Below, piece after piece: positions 1-13,182 of a DNA stretch of 64,000 bases (its first letter is position 1; every line of letters begins with the position of its first letter). Location of the stretch: positions 310,001 through 374,000 of the forward strand of contig JABSSW010000037.1 in assembly GCA_018902385.1 (NCBI GenBank), written 5' to 3'. The stretch is from Physcia stellaris (taxonomy: Eukaryota; Ascomycota; Lecanoromycetes; Caliciales; Physciaceae). Made by a program: the position numbers and the translations under genes. The notes below the pieces were generated by a model. That model worked only from the letters and a program-made list of their open reading frames with translations. It made no database searches and was not told where the DNA came from.

Positions 1-515
1 GCATCAACATAGCCTTCGCATCGACCCTGATATGCGGAATCCTATGTTTTGCTGTTTGGATTCCTGCCAAGGTTTATGGCGTTCTGATCTTCTTTGCCAT
101 TGTGGTCGGGACGGTAGCTGGGACCTTCTGGACTACAATCGCGCCGGTGGGCGCCGAGGTCGTCGGCCTAAAAGAACTCCCATCTGCCCTATCCATTGTC
201 TGGCTGGCGCTGGTCTTACCAACCACTTTTTCGGAGCCGATAGCTCTCAAACTTCGACAGACGTCAGGAAACATGTATTTGCATGCTCAAATATATGCAG
301 GGTTCATGTACATAGGTGCAGCAAGCTGTATGTGGTTTCTGAGGGCTTGGAAAATCGGGCAACTCGAGAAGATTGCCGCAAAGCAGAAGAAGAGCTTGGA
401 TGAAGTTGATGTACTGTCCACAGAGCCAGTGGGGGACCCGCAGGCTCGGATTGAAACCCCACCTGTCATCAGTTCGAGCATAGCGTCACGTCTTATTGCA
501 TGGAAGCGAGTTTGA
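1..515 (+). CDS. MFS transporter, monocarboxylate-transporter-like (3' end only)
   Basis: The frame is open from base 3 to the TGA at 513-515, so only the last 170 residues are in the window and the start lies upstream. It encodes hydrophobic helices (a stretch around LIFFAIVVGTVAGTFWTTI, then SALSIVWLALVLPTTFSEP and IYAGFMYIGAASCMWFL) followed by a short hydrophilic cytosolic tail. The block FWTTIAPVGAEVVGLKELPS followed by LPTTFSEPIALKL resembles the last transmembrane region of fungal monocarboxylate-permease-like major facilitator proteins. These are plasma-membrane carriers of organic acids or other small solutes. The substrate cannot be read from this fragment. No intron is needed in the visible part. 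The family call is fairly secure, the substrate is not. Confidence 0.75.
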   Translation, partial: INIAFASTLICGILCFAVWIPAKVYGVLIFFAIVVGTVAGTFWTTIAPVGAEVVGLKELPSALSIVWLALVLPTTFSEPIALKLRQTSGNMYLHAQIYAGFMYIGAASCMWFLRAWKIGQLEKIAAKQKKSLDEVDVLSTEPVGDPQARIETPPVISSSIASRLIAWKRV

Positions 516-1002
516 CGCATGTGCCTCAGATTGCATGGCTGCTCTTGTGGGTCTGAAACATTTGCCGTTTATCGTAGTGAATATGCCTGTCAAATTTAAC
601 CAGCATCATCCTGTATACAAGGTACATTGGCCGGTACTCGGTAGAGTAATTTGCACTGGATACTTTCTATCAAAGCTACAGAGCGGCGAAAGGGTGCAAC
701 GTTGTTAACCCGTCACTATGTTTGGCCCAAAAACTAGGAGCTGTTATCTGATTGTATTAGATGGCTCATTTTATTGAAAGGTGGTGAAGGAGTTGATCGT
801 CTGGGGCGAGACTGGAGTGTTTATTCGGTGCACGGGCCACACGCTAGCAAAGTTGCCCACAACATTCGCTCCGTCTCTGTTTCTTCTATCACCTCTCCTC
901 TTGAAATTCCAAACCACAATAAGGTCTGCTCAAAGTATCTGCCTTGCTTATCCTCACTCTCAATCCTAGCAGGTGCTTTTGAGATCCTTGTCCACTGTCA
1001 TC
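516..1002. other. Intergenic region upstream of beta-tubulin
   Basis: No gene is seen. The last 150 bases before the tubulin ATG are rich in CT tracts (for example around 885-905 and 945-965), a usual feature of highly expressed fungal promoters and 5' leaders. Small ORFs here have no recognisable content. Confidence 0.5.
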
Positions 1003-2824
1003 ATGCGCGAAATTGTAGGTGCTCACTGTCAGCCAGGCTTGGCTACGCGTCTGCATCTGCTGCTCGGGTCCCCTACGAATAGGTCATTGTGCTAATTTCA
1101 ATGATCCTTCTAGGTACATCTTCAGACTGGCCAATGTGTATGTACAATTCCACCCTACTGAGGCTCGTATGCTGACTCTTAGCAGGGTAATCAAGTTGGT
1201 GCCGCCTTCTGGTTCGTAGCCCTACATATCCGACGCGTTTGCAAGCCAATACTGATACGGGTCGCAAAAAAACAGGCAGTTGATCTCTTCAGAGCATGGG
1301 CTAGACGGCTCTGGCGTGTGAGTTGACATCACTAAACTTGGAACCAGGCCATTCCGCTGATCTTTCCAGGTACAATGGCACATCAGATCTCCAACTTGAG
1401 CGCATGAACGTCTACTTCAATGAGGTTCGTCATCTACCTCCGCAGCTTATCCTGAAAAGTAATTTACAAGTCAAAGGCATCTGGGAACAAATATGTACCG
1501 CGTGCGGTCCTTGTCGATCTCGAGCCGGGAACTATGGACGCTGTTCGTGCTGGACCGTTTGGCCAACTATTCCGTCCTGACAATTTCGTTTTTGGACAAT
1601 CCGGTGCCGGTAATAACTGGGCGAAAGGACATTATACGGAAGGTGCCGAACTTGTCGACCAAGTACTCGATGTCGTTCGCCGCGAGGCTGAGGGATGCGA
1701 CTGTCTTCAAGGGTTTCAAATTACACATTCCCTGGGTGGAGGGACCGGTGCCGGTATGGGCACGCTATTGATTTCGAAGATTCGTGAAGAGTTCCCAGAC
1801 CGCATGATGGCCACCTTCTCGGTGATGCCCTCCCCCAAGGTCTCAGACACCGTCGTTGAGCCATACAACGCGACTCTATCCGTTCATCAATTGGTGGAGA
1901 ATTCCGACGAGACCTTCTGCATAGACAACGAGGTACATATAGTAGAGAAGACTCCCTGATGATGCTCGGTAAAGCTGACAGTCTTAGGCTCTATACGACA
2001 TCTGCATGCGTACTCTCAAACTATCAAACCCCTCCTACGGTGACCTTAACCATCTTGTGTCGGCAGTCATGTCTGGCGTCACTACTTGCCTCCGGTTTCC
2101 TGGTCAGCTGAATTCTGATCTGCGTAAATTGGCAGTCAATATGGTTCCCTTTCCTCGTCTTCACTTCTTCATGGTCGGGTTTGCACCTCTAACTAGCCGT
2201 GGCTCCCACCAATTCCGTGCAGTCACCGTTCCTGAATTGACGCAACAGATGTACGACCCGAAGAATATGATGGCAGCATCGGATTTCCGAAACGGCCGTT
2301 ATCTCACCTGTGCAGCTATATTGTAAGTCGATTCGCAAAACCAGCACGGTGCTCCTCCACTAACGTCCATCAAGCCGCGGTAAGGTTTCCATGAAGGAGG
2401 TCGAGGACCAGATGAGGAACGTTCAAAAGAAGAATGCTTCTTACTTCGTTGAATGGATCCCCAACAATGTTCAGACCGCGCTGTGTTCCATTCCGCCTCG
2501 AGGATTGAAGATGTCGTCAACCTTCATTGGTAATTCCACATCAATCCAAGAGTTGTTCAAGCGTATCGGTGACCAGTTCACGGCCATGTTCCGTCGCAAG
2601 GCGTTCTTGCACTGGTACACTGGGGAGGGCATGGATGAGATGGAATTCACTGAGGCGGAGAGCAACATGAATGACCTGGTATCCGAATACCAGCAGTATC
2701 AGGATGCGTCAATCTCTGAAGGCGAAGAGGAGTAGTGAGCCCCCCCCCACGGCTAATTGTGCCTACTTGTTTGCTAATATATCACAGCGGGGAGGATGAA
2801 GCTCCAGTGGAAGGCGAGGAGTAG
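1003..2824 (+). CDS. Beta-tubulin
   Basis: Beta subunit of the tubulin heterodimer that forms cytoplasmic and spindle microtubules and hydrolyses GTP. Nine exons give 448 residues, the usual fungal length: 1003-1014, 1114-1137, 1186-1211, 1276-1317, 1370-1424, 1477-1932, 1988-2322, 2375-2734 and 2788-2824. All introns are GT-AG. The protein begins [15 protein letters not shown] (the MREI autoregulation motif), carries the GTP-binding loop GGGTGAGMG at about residues 140-148, and ends in the acidic tail [17 protein letters not shown]. Residues associated with benzimidazole response are in the common sensitive state: H6, Y50, A165, F167, E198, F200 and L240. The first three coding exons are only 12, 24 and 26 nt, so automatic gene callers will probably miss the N terminus. 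Call very secure. Which paralog (benA/tubB type) is not decided. Confidence 0.97.
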
Positions 2825-3426
2825 GTTTTCGACGCAGTGAACCAAGGTCTGTTCTTGCATGATATCAGGGCAGCTTGGTTCGGTCTGATCTGCTTCTTCT
2901 CATACCACGGCTTATGTTGATTACGCACTCGGACTGTTTCGGAGCATGAGCGAATGTTTCTTTTTGTAGAGCAAGTAAGCAAGCGATTGTCACTACGAAA
3001 GCCTGCATCGAGATGACAAAGGTCTCAACTTGGTAGATTATCTGTGATCAACGGATCGTTTCCTATCTTCTTCTACCTCGTGTGAGCCGATGCTGCGGTG
3101 TCTCGCCATGCTTCTGTTTGTCTCATGGGTTGTTCCTACCACAGCTGCCACCAGTCTTTCCTTCGCCTATTGCACAAGACTGCCCTGCTCCTGCCTCTGT
3201 CCCACAATTAACCCAAGCAAGCTGATTATCAAGATAGCACAATCGTAAAGATCAAGCGCTTAGCGGACCGAATAACTCTAGCTGGACAGTTTTCATTCCA
3301 CGGGCAAAATGCGTAAAGCCGCTTGTAGCCGCACGATAACACTTTCTTGAGACCCCACTATCACTGCGTCAAACACTTATATCACTGCTTTCCCAGGGCA
3401 GGTACAACCAGCATGATTTCATCGCC
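2825..3426. other. Intergenic region between tubulin and P5C dehydrogenase
   Basis: Holds the tubulin 3' UTR and the promoter of the next gene. No ORF with recognisable content and no RNA gene or repeat was seen. Confidence 0.5.
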
Positions 3427-5426
<2,000 letters not shown>

Positions 5427-5788
5427 GGGGTGAAGACGGGGGAGTGATGATTATCGGGGAGAGAAGGGGTAAGGAGAGTACGCGTGACCGACGATAACAC
5501 GTACTGTACATAGGCCATTATGGAGATGAGCATGAAAAGCATGAATTGTAACTGATGCTCGCCAATTGATCTGGTTGAATGTTTAATTTGTTCATGCATG
5601 TATGTACGTGGTATCTATGTTGTAACAAGCTGTATCTTTGACGAAGAGATTGCACATTATTTCACGCTGCTCGTAAAGCTCGCCTTCACAAAGGTAGCAT
5701 GTGGGTATCTCAAATCCAAGTGCTCCAAAACTCCTGTCCGTTTCATCTGTCGCCGCTCCCTTTCCCTTCCTTCTTTTTTGCTGGCGTC
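5427..5788. other. Intergenic region between convergent genes
   Basis: Convergent 3' ends of PUT2 (+) and the Mid2-like gene (-). No separate feature seen. Confidence 0.5.
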
Positions 5789-7378
5789 TCACATCGCCTC
5801 TCCAACGCCACCTCTGGCCTGGTTGCTCGTCCCATACCTCTCGTCCCACCCGCCATAGCCTGTCGGCGAAGCCTGGAGATCACTGAACCTCAACCGTCTC
5901 GGTTGTCCGTTGATGCTCGTCGCCGGGCTCCTGCTTGTCCGCCGTCCGCTCTCGGCATACTGCGCTGAGGGTCGTGTTGGTGACTGGCGGCGTTGCTCGG
6001 AGGGCTCACTCCAAGGAACCGGAGGTGGGGGCATATTGACTGGGGAGGCGGGGTAGCGGTCACGGCTTGGTGATTTCGGGGCGCGTTGGGGCTGCGAAGT
6101 GTATCCTTGTGGTTGCTGGAGTTTTTGCTGGGTATATTGCGGATCGTAACTTAGGCGGTGAGAGTATGGCTGCTGCGTACCATTGCCGTAGGAGGGTTTG
6201 CCGGGTGCATACGAAGAGCGATATTCGTCGCTGGCAGTACTACTCCCGGTATCGCTTGCGGTAGTATATAGAGAGTCCGTGAATTGACCGCTGCGGCGAG
6301 GAGAGAGGTTGGGCATTTCGGGCGGAGTACTGTACCCTTGCGTTGGACTGCTGACTTGAGCGGATGCTAATGGGTCACGATCGTTGAGAGATTGGCGCAG
6401 AGCTTGAGAGGGAGCGTCATGCTGGAGAACATGGACGTGCATGTCTTCATATGGCTGGCCGATGCCACCATATGGCTGGCCGGTACCGTTGTTTATTTCG
6501 CCAGTTCCACCATACGGTTTACCAACACCCATCAGGCCAAATGGAGTGGAAGGCCGTTCCTCATTGGGGTGGGTTGGGAGACCATTGCCACCAACGGCAG
6601 TGCCTGTGGATGGCCTCGAACGAGAGTGAGATCGCGAGCGAGACCGGAGTCTCTGTTTCTCTGGATCACCGGCAGCGGCGATGTAGGCCGCATCCCCGGG
6701 CACCGTACCGTCGGTCAGGCCGCTTCGGGAATTGGGCGCTGATCGACGTGGACTAGGGGGAACGGGTACAAATGGATTTTCTGGGCGATATGCTGGGTGT
6801 GTTTCGATGACAGGAGCTGTTCCTCTGCCACCAGCCGCCATGGGTGGCATCATTGGTTCGTGTTCATTGCTTGGAACTCGGCCATATTGAGAAGGTATGT
6901 AAGTACGTCCAGGATTCTGAGGCTTCTCCGATTTCCAGCTGTTGATCTCATCGTCCGCAACCGGGGTCACGGCTCGATTCTTGCGATTCTTGCGACGGCG
7001 CCGCATCAGACAGCAACAGACGCCGAGAATGATAAGAGCCAGGAGAATGGCTCCGACCACGGCACAAACAACGGCAATGATGAGGGTCTTGTGGTTTGAT
7101 CCATGATGCGAAGCTGGCGCGGTAGAAGATGGCGAGGAAGTAGGTGAGGCTTGAGTTGTGGATGGCGTGGATGACGAAGCAACTGTTGAAGAAGACGAGG
7201 TGGGCGAAGAGCTTGTCGCTGCTGCTGAAGGCGAAGCGGAGTTGATAATGTTTACAACTGAATGGACACCGCCAATGAAGTCATTCAACGGGTTAGAGCT
7301 TGTGGTGCCCTGACCGAATGCAGCAGCAGCCGCGGTCAGGGCAATGAGAGCTGAAGGGAGAATGTTTTGCCTTTTCAT
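5789..7378 (-). CDS. Mid2/WSC-like single-pass cell-surface sensor, putative
   Basis: A single uninterrupted frame of 529 residues. Seen directly: an N-terminal signal peptide (about residues 1-22, ending near AAAAAFGQG), a Ser/Thr/Pro-rich ectodomain (about 44-90, likely heavily O-mannosylated), one transmembrane helix at about 98-124 (core IIAVVCAVVGAILLALIILG), a Cys-Cys-Cys then basic stop-transfer cluster RRRRKNRKNR, and a long proline-, serine- and glycine-rich cytosolic tail with an RS-dipeptide patch (RSRSRSHSRSRP) and repeated GKPYGG/GQPYGGIGQPYE motifs. This layout matches fungal cell-wall-stress sensors of the Mid2 type and many uncharacterised mid2-like proteins. No WSC cysteine domain is present. 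A role in cell-wall integrity signalling is inference from architecture only. The tail is low-complexity, so homology would be hard to prove. Confidence 0.75.
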   Translation of the reverse strand: MKRQNILPSALIALTAAAAAFGQGTTSSNPLNDFIGGVHSVVNIINSASPSAAATSSSPTSSSSTVASSSTPSTTQASPTSSPSSTAPASHHGSNHKTLIIAVVCAVVGAILLALIILGVCCCLMRRRRKNRKNRAVTPVADDEINSWKSEKPQNPGRTYIPSQYGRVPSNEHEPMMPPMAAGGRGTAPVIETHPAYRPENPFVPVPPSPRRSAPNSRSGLTDGTVPGDAAYIAAAGDPEKQRLRSRSRSHSRSRPSTGTAVGGNGLPTHPNEERPSTPFGLMGVGKPYGGTGEINNGTGQPYGGIGQPYEDMHVHVLQHDAPSQALRQSLNDRDPLASAQVSSPTQGYSTPPEMPNLSPRRSGQFTDSLYTTASDTGSSTASDEYRSSYAPGKPSYGNGTQQPYSHRLSYDPQYTQQKLQQPQGYTSQPQRAPKSPSRDRYPASPVNMPPPPVPWSEPSEQRRQSPTRPSAQYAESGRRTSRSPATSINGQPRRLRFSDLQASPTGYGGWDERYGTSNQARGGVGEAM

Positions 7379-8427
7379 TGTGTTGATTGAGTAGGTGGTT
7401 AAAGGTAGGGTATGTGGGAAAGGAGGTTTCCAAGATGGTGAGTGGTATGACGTCGGTCTGTCGAAATACCGTCACCGCAGCGAAAGCGCGTCTCTACAAA
7501 CAGGGGAAGAGTGAAGGAGTAGAGAGTGAAGAGCTCGAGAGGAACAGGGTGGAGGTGAAAGTGGAGCAGAGAGGGAGAGGATGGTTCATGGAGAGGTAAG
7601 TAGGTTGTGGAAGGGAAGAGCCCTGATTATGTAGCTTTCGGGTGTCCTTCCAGGTTGGCAGTCGCCAAAATGATGCAAAGGCACATCAGTTCCAAGCGGA
7701 AGGAGCTACTGGCCGCATGTCCCACTCGATGATTGGATCTGCTCCCCGTTATCAAGCCACAGAGTTGAGAGCTAAGGGAGCGCTTGCAAGTCGTCCAACT
7801 TTTTAGCTGGTCGATCGATGACGGAGTGGGAGAGTTCCAACTTGGCCCTTGGGCTACTCCTCTACCCAAGAGAGGTAGCTACCCTCCTACCTTACCTCAA
7901 TCCTTTCTCCTCGAGCCATCACAATACACCCTTCAAGGCTCTTTGGAAAGTAGTACTCGCTCATCCAGCAGTATCTTCATAACCATATATGGCTTGCTCT
8001 TTGCTCGGCATCTCCCGTTCGCTTCAAAGGCCTAGACCGCCGATGGAAACGAAGCAAAGGTGGCTGTGTCAAATGTGGCGCATATCCACACTAAGCCTGC
8101 AGGCGAGCCACGGATCGACGTCTCGTCGAGACTTGGGGAGACTTGGGCATAGACATCGCGTGGCTGCTGAAAGTTTCACTCTTTGCATTCGCTGCTCGCT
8201 TCCAAGCTCTAGATAGTATGCCTTTTTACTTGGAAAGGAGCCCTGATGCATGAGCCATCATGAGGTAGGAAACCTATGCTGCGTCTTCGCTGTTGTTTCA
8301 ACCCTTCATTGAGTCTCGCTTCCGATGAGACAGATCAGGTATCAAGGCTTTCATATACCACGCTCAGACGGGTGAAACCAACGCCGCGGGATTGAACCAC
8401 TGCTATTGCAATCTTCCTCCCTCTTTC
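7379..8427. other. Intergenic region upstream of the Mid2-like gene
   Basis: About 1 kb. The part next to 7379 is the promoter and leader of the Mid2-like gene (-). The part next to 8427 is the 3' side of the Cus2-like gene (-). Several small ORFs occur on both strands, none with recognisable motifs. No RNA gene or repeat seen. Confidence 0.45.
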
Positions 8428-9947
8428 TCATCCCTCCTCTTCAAGCCAGCTGCCAAATTGATCCAGTCTTCTCCCTTCGTCCTCCCCTTCATCCTCACCC
8501 AGCCCCGCCTTCTTCTCGCTGCTCTTCTTGAACTTCTCGCCACCATCCGCGATGTAAGCTTCCAGCTTCTGCCCGGAGAAGAATCGTCCATCCATCAACC
8601 TTACACAGGCCCGGGCAGCTTCGCCGTTCCCAAAGCGGACGGAAGCAACGCCATCGGGTTCCTTGTCGAAAAGGACCACGTTCGTGACTTCGCCGACTTT
8701 GGCACACTCTTCGCGAATATCTTCTTTGATGTCGAGGAGAGCCGCGGGGTCTTCCTACGGTAAATTGAGTATAGCCCTGCAGAATCACATCAAGGATGAT
8801 AATGAAATAATACAGCACACTTCGCAATAGAGACCCCAACGAAGGAGACAGTTTCAAAAAGCAGGGTATCCGATAACTTACCTCGAGCTCTTGGAGTGTA
8901 AACATATGCTTGAGAATGACGACCTTGTCCCACCGGGAGCTGGTCTCCTGTAGACTTGATGGATCGTCGTCATCCCAGTCAGCCAGTTTGCTAGAGCAGG
9001 TTTTGGTGTTAGCAAAATGATCATTGAAATGGATCCGTATTGCCAACGAACTTGTTCAGCTTCTGTGTCTTCTTAATGATCTTCTTTTTGTCCTTATTGT
9101 TACTCTTTGCAGGCGCATCTTTCTGGGTCTTGTAGCTAAAATCTGCAGCAGCCACCTTCATCTTCCCTGTAGGCGCCGGCTGGCCAAGTCGAAAATCCGT
9201 ATCATCTAACATTTGTATGGCTAGATCGACGCTCTCCGCACGGAAGTAGAGAATGAGCGCATCACCTTTGAAGGAACCGTCGTCATTGGTGTAGAGCTTG
9301 ATGCGAGGTTTACCGCGATCAATCTCCTCAGCGATGACACCACATTTGGAGAAGACATCGTGGACTTCTTGGACGTTGACGTCCGGTGGTAGAGACGTCA
9401 CATAAACCGCAGTATTCTTACGTTCTTTAGGTTCGGACGCTGGTTTGGACTTTTTCGTCACTGTTCGACCACCTTCTTCCTGATATCATTTTAGCTACGC
9501 TGTATTTGATGGATTGGCTGCTGTAGTCTTACGTCCTCTCCGTTGGTATATTCCTGCCTCCTCTTCTTCTTGGGTTGCTGCGCGGGTTCCGACTCGTCCA
9601 CACCCTGAACGGCATAGGCCTGTCTCTGTTGCTCCACAAGTGCATCGTCCAACTGTAGTCCAGCAACGATATGATGTTAGGTATAATGGTCCACCACAAT
9701 TCCGGTTTTGAGTAGCACAAGAGACGGCTTGTTTCTCTGCGCTGGAAGGTATCCTCTGTTATGCAGGAGGAGGGCGTACCACTGGAACCCATCTCTTCAA
9801 TTTCTCATCGAACTCATATTCTTGTCCATCATCGTTTTCAAGAAGGTATTTGTTGTCCAGCTTTGAAAATGATATGCGCGGATCAGCATCAAATTCCTCC
9901 ACCTCCTTGGGGAAGCTGGAGGCACGAGGCTCTGGCGAATCGCTCAT
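8428..9947 (-). CDS. Tat-SF1/Cus2-type U2 snRNP splicing factor with two RRMs
   Basis: Homolog of human HTATSF1 and yeast Cus2, RNA-binding proteins that help U2 snRNA folding and SF3b association during prespliceosome assembly in the nucleus. Five exons on the minus strand (9947-9780, 9652-9533, 9479-9052, 8990-8882, 8754-8428) give 383 residues. The N-terminal block YLLENDDGQEYEFDEKLKRW is the conserved acidic/aromatic repeat of the family. RRM1 starts at NTAVYVTSLPPDV with the RNP1-like GDALILYF. RRM2, a UHM-like domain, spans VVILKHMF to GVASVRFGNGEAARACV and includes the R-x-F-like segment DGRFFSGQKLEAYI, as expected for a U2AF-homology motif. A basic KKDKKIIKK-like linker separates the two. 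The C terminus is a short acidic/basic tail. The start MSDSPEPR at 9947 lies just before the first conserved block. An in-frame ATG further upstream (10007) exists but has no support. Confidence 0.9.
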
Positions 9948-11195
9948 CTTGGAGATGAATCCGGCCGACGAAAAATCTAGGTAGTGATTTCCGATAAGAA
10001 GCCCCAATCAAGGCATAGAAGTGCTCGATGATTCATGTATTACCTGGAATAGCGAGAGTCGCGTTAGTGGGCGGTTTCACAAATTTTACGCAGCTGCGTG
10101 TGCAGGGTCAAGCTCCGCTTATGTAGGGTTCATTGAGGGTTCGCCCAAATGCATCCATCACGTGTTGTGAGCCTTTTGCGGCCTCTCACTCACGGCTGTT
10201 AACCCTCTTACTGACAGTAATCATGTGCTGTTCTCCAAAACATCTTAATAGATAAGGTTGGATGACTTTAATCTGATCGCCTGTTTCCATCTACACTACT
10301 TTCGGGAAGAAATGTGTGGGGCTAATTGCCAATGTTCTTATCATAGTATTACCAGAATATTCAAGGACCGCATTCATACTTCCTCATCCTCAGCTATGAG
10401 GAAAAGAGCCGGGAAGTTATGTCCAATTCACTCGTCTGCCACGCTCTCAAGCCTTTTCCGCTCAATGGCTTGTTGATTAGATAGTGTTCGATCAACTGGT
10501 ACGGACGGGCTCAACCTATGATGGCGAGTAAATTTAAAGCTTACCTATGCCCCCGCATTAGAATTTCCCTTTCCAACAATCTGTTGCTTTCGCTCTTCTC
10601 GAGATGATATTTTATCTTTAAGGTCCCGTCTTTGCTAGCCCTTCCTCCGCTCACGGGACCCATTAGCACATTGGAAGATCAGCCCACGGTCTGAAAACAT
10701 GGACTATCGAGACTTCTAGAGGCTGTAATTAGGGCGAGCAATAGCTTTGCTAGAGCCTTTGGGTGGCGTGGACGTGTAGACTCTCGCTTAATTTAGGTAG
10801 CCAGGGCTGACGCATGCCTCTTTTCCCGTCTCGAAGCTCACGCCATACCATCCGCTAGATGACCCTTCCGGGAAGATTTGAATGAGATAGCCAGTAAAGC
10901 CGCACTGTACGTATAGGCCCAATACGCGTGGTGAGAATCCTATGGGGTCCGTAAAGATGGTGGTTCTTGGCTTTATTTTTTCCTTCTACTATTGGCTTGA
11001 ACATACCTTTAGAGCGTCGCTGGATGTATGCTGATTGAGCCGTCAATGTATGTGGCGCTTTCTAGATTACGCCTGAGTGTCGACGCATTTGCGACTAGTT
11101 GAATGAGCATATGAAAGGATATATAAGACATGCGCGATTACTGTGTCGTGTCACAGAAAGATTTGCATTTTTAAAGGGCAAAAGTAGCTTACCAA
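9948..11195. other. Intergenic region with divergent promoters
   Basis: Divergent promoter region between the Cus2-like gene (-) and the reductase (+). No coding, RNA or repeat feature is supported. Some AT-rich stretches occur around 10540-10640. Confidence 0.45.
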
Positions 11196-12357
11196 ATGGC
11201 CACAATGAAAGGTGTCATCGTGGAGGCAGTGGGCTCTCCTTACAAATTCGTAGAGGACCTCAGTGTTCCAGAGCCAAGCGATGGACAAATCCTTGTCAAG
11301 TCCATTGCTACCGCTATTAACCCTGTGTACGTCTCATTCAGCTCGATTCAAACCTTTTCTCCTTTAATCCTCAAGTTGCTCGTCCATGGAAATGGTGTAA
11401 ATTATTGGCTGACCACGGCCGACTCACAGTGATACTTTCATGCAAAGTACCGGCCTCCTGGTAACAGCATGGCCCATTGTCCTCGGCTGCGATGCTAGCG
11501 GTGTCGTAACCAAAGTAGGCGATGCTGCATCGTCCACCTTCAAAGTCGGCGACCGTGTTTGTGGCTGCACTCGCTTAGGTGTTCCCGGCTTCTCAACTTT
11601 CCAGGAGTACTTTTGTATGGACGCGAAACTCGCCTTGCCAATCCCCAAAGATCTGTCCTTTCAGCAAGGTGCCACGCTTGGTGTGGGTACATACACCGCC
11701 TGTTTGGGGCTCTTGGATGGCCTTAAGCTAGAGATTCCCGAATCGTTTCCCTCGGCGGTTGAAGGAGATCAGTGGGTCGTAATCCTTGGTGGCGCTGGGA
11801 GCGTCGGACAATATTCCGTTCAAATTGCCAAAGCCCTCGGTTACAAAGTTGTAGCAACGTGCTCCCAAAGAACAGCGACTCTTGTCAAAGACCTTGGCGC
11901 CGACGCTGTAATCGATTATGGTCTAAGCGAAGAAGACCAGCTTCAGGAACTTAAAAACATTACTCGCGGCAAGTTCTTTGGCGTCTGGGACTCCGTTGCA
12001 AGATCAGAGCAAGTGGCGAGAAGAGCGCTGAATGATGTTTCAGCAGCGAAGAAGAAAGTGTTTGCGACGACCGATGACTGGACCCACATGGAGGAATCCA
12101 AGGACCATGAAACATCCCGAGTCAAACTGGGGTTGATAGGCAGGAACGCTGATGAGATCAAGGACGCACCAGGTATTAACGAAAGCATAGCGTCTTACAT
12201 CCCATTCCTGACCCAACTGCTGGAGGCAGGTAAGCTTCGCCCGAATGAGTTCAGGGCTGTGAGTACCGGCTTCGAAGGGGTTGCCGAAGCGATAGATATC
12301 CAGCAGAAGGGAAGCCCTGGCGGTTTTAAGGTAGTCGTCAACCTACAGGAGGAGTAG
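11196..12357 (+). CDS. Medium-chain dehydrogenase/reductase, trans-enoyl-reductase/ToxD-like
   Basis: NAD(P)H-dependent oxidoreductase of the medium-chain (MDR) superfamily. Two exons (11196-11326, 11430-12357) give 352 residues. The N-terminal GroES-like domain includes VLGCDASGVVTKVGD and FKVGDRVCGC. The Rossmann domain has the nucleotide motif GGAGSVGQYSVQIAKALGY and later LGADAVIDY. The structural and catalytic zinc cysteine/histidine pattern of true alcohol dehydrogenases is not visible, which points to the zinc-free enoyl-reductase or quinone-reductase branch often labelled ToxD-like in fungi. The substrate is unknown. No polyketide synthase or other biosynthetic gene lies nearby, so it is not evidence of a secondary-metabolite cluster. 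It ends about 100 bp before a convergent gene. Confidence 0.85.
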
Positions 12358-12453
12358 GATACTATCCTCGCATTGGTACAACCTCACTGCTGTGGATTGA
12401 GTCTACCGTACTCCACACATTTTGCAGGCCTTCTTCGCGGTACCGCTAGAAGT

Positions 12454-13182
12454 TTAGAAGAGAGGTGGTGTAATCAGATCTTCCGGTGAAGAATTTTGTA
12501 TGATTTGGAGCGTAACGAACAAGATGGCAAATGCGGTAACAGCGATCAATCTGTACGAGGCGAGCACAACGCTTTTTGTGACGTGGATCATGGTCCTAGC
12601 AAAATCCAGAACAAGATCCCGCATAATATGCATCGGCAAGGGTCGTTCTGTCGCCATGATTTCGAAACGAAGCTTTATGGCTCCGCATGTAAAGATCAGC
12701 ACATGCACTGCGGGCCCTACCCATTGTTCGCGTTTGGCCCATACTACTGTCATGTCCCTGTAGAACTGGGCATAGATATATGACGTCATCGCAGACACGT
12801 TGTTGATTACACTCATCTGATTCCAGATCAGATCGTTAATTGTGGGAAAGCTCGGTGGCATGCTACGCTCGGCCAAAGACTGTGATCGATTTCGTAAGCC
12901 GTGAACAACTCTAGTGGATTTTTGATGGAGCATCAAAGCACTTTCATCATGTTTCGAACAATCTGTCTTGGCCGGCAGCTTCCGCTGTGGGGCGGTTGGG
13001 CGACCTGTAGCATAGGGGCAAACCCTGGTAGAGGACTGGCGTGAGATGCGCTTAGGTTGTGCTAGGAAGGTGTCCGGTTGCTCAGCGGCAATAGCGGTCG
13101 CGAACAACGTGGGTACGAGTACGATTGGCAGTATCAACAGTAGGGGGATCGAGGTCCGGGCCGCTTCGTGCATTAATTGCAT
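12454..13182 (-). CDS. Hypothetical membrane protein
   Basis: An uninterrupted frame of 242 residues that I do not recognise. It starts with a hydrophobic signal-like segment (core SIPLLLILPIVLVPTLFATAIAA, about residues 11-33), then a basic Ser/Gln-rich linker with RISRQSSTR, and a second long hydrophobic stretch near the C terminus (SYRLIAVTAFAILFVTLQII). The middle (about residues 110-190) is moderately hydrophobic. The length, the clear start Met and the two plausible membrane segments argue for a real gene. Against this, no family motif is visible and an intron could have been missed. It is convergent with the reductase gene. Possibly an orphan or lineage-restricted protein. Confidence 0.45.
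   Translation of the reverse strand: MQLMHEAARTSIPLLLILPIVLVPTLFATAIAAEQPDTFLAQPKRISRQSSTRVCPYATGRPTAPQRKLPAKTDCSKHDESALMLHQKSTRVVHGLRNRSQSLAERSMPPSFPTINDLIWNQMSVINNVSAMTSYIYAQFYRDMTVVWAKREQWVGPAVHVLIFTCGAIKLRFEIMATERPLPMHIMRDLVLDFARTMIHVTKSVVLASYRLIAVTAFAILFVTLQIIQNSSPEDLITPPLF

Noticed and set aside
12001-12240. Minus-strand ORFs within the reductase gene
   Set aside because: Shadows of the conserved MDR frame.
11196-13182. Secondary-metabolite cluster around the ToxD-like reductase
   Set aside because: No polyketide synthase, NRPS, terpene cyclase, P450 or cluster transporter lies nearby. Neighbours are housekeeping genes or an orphan.
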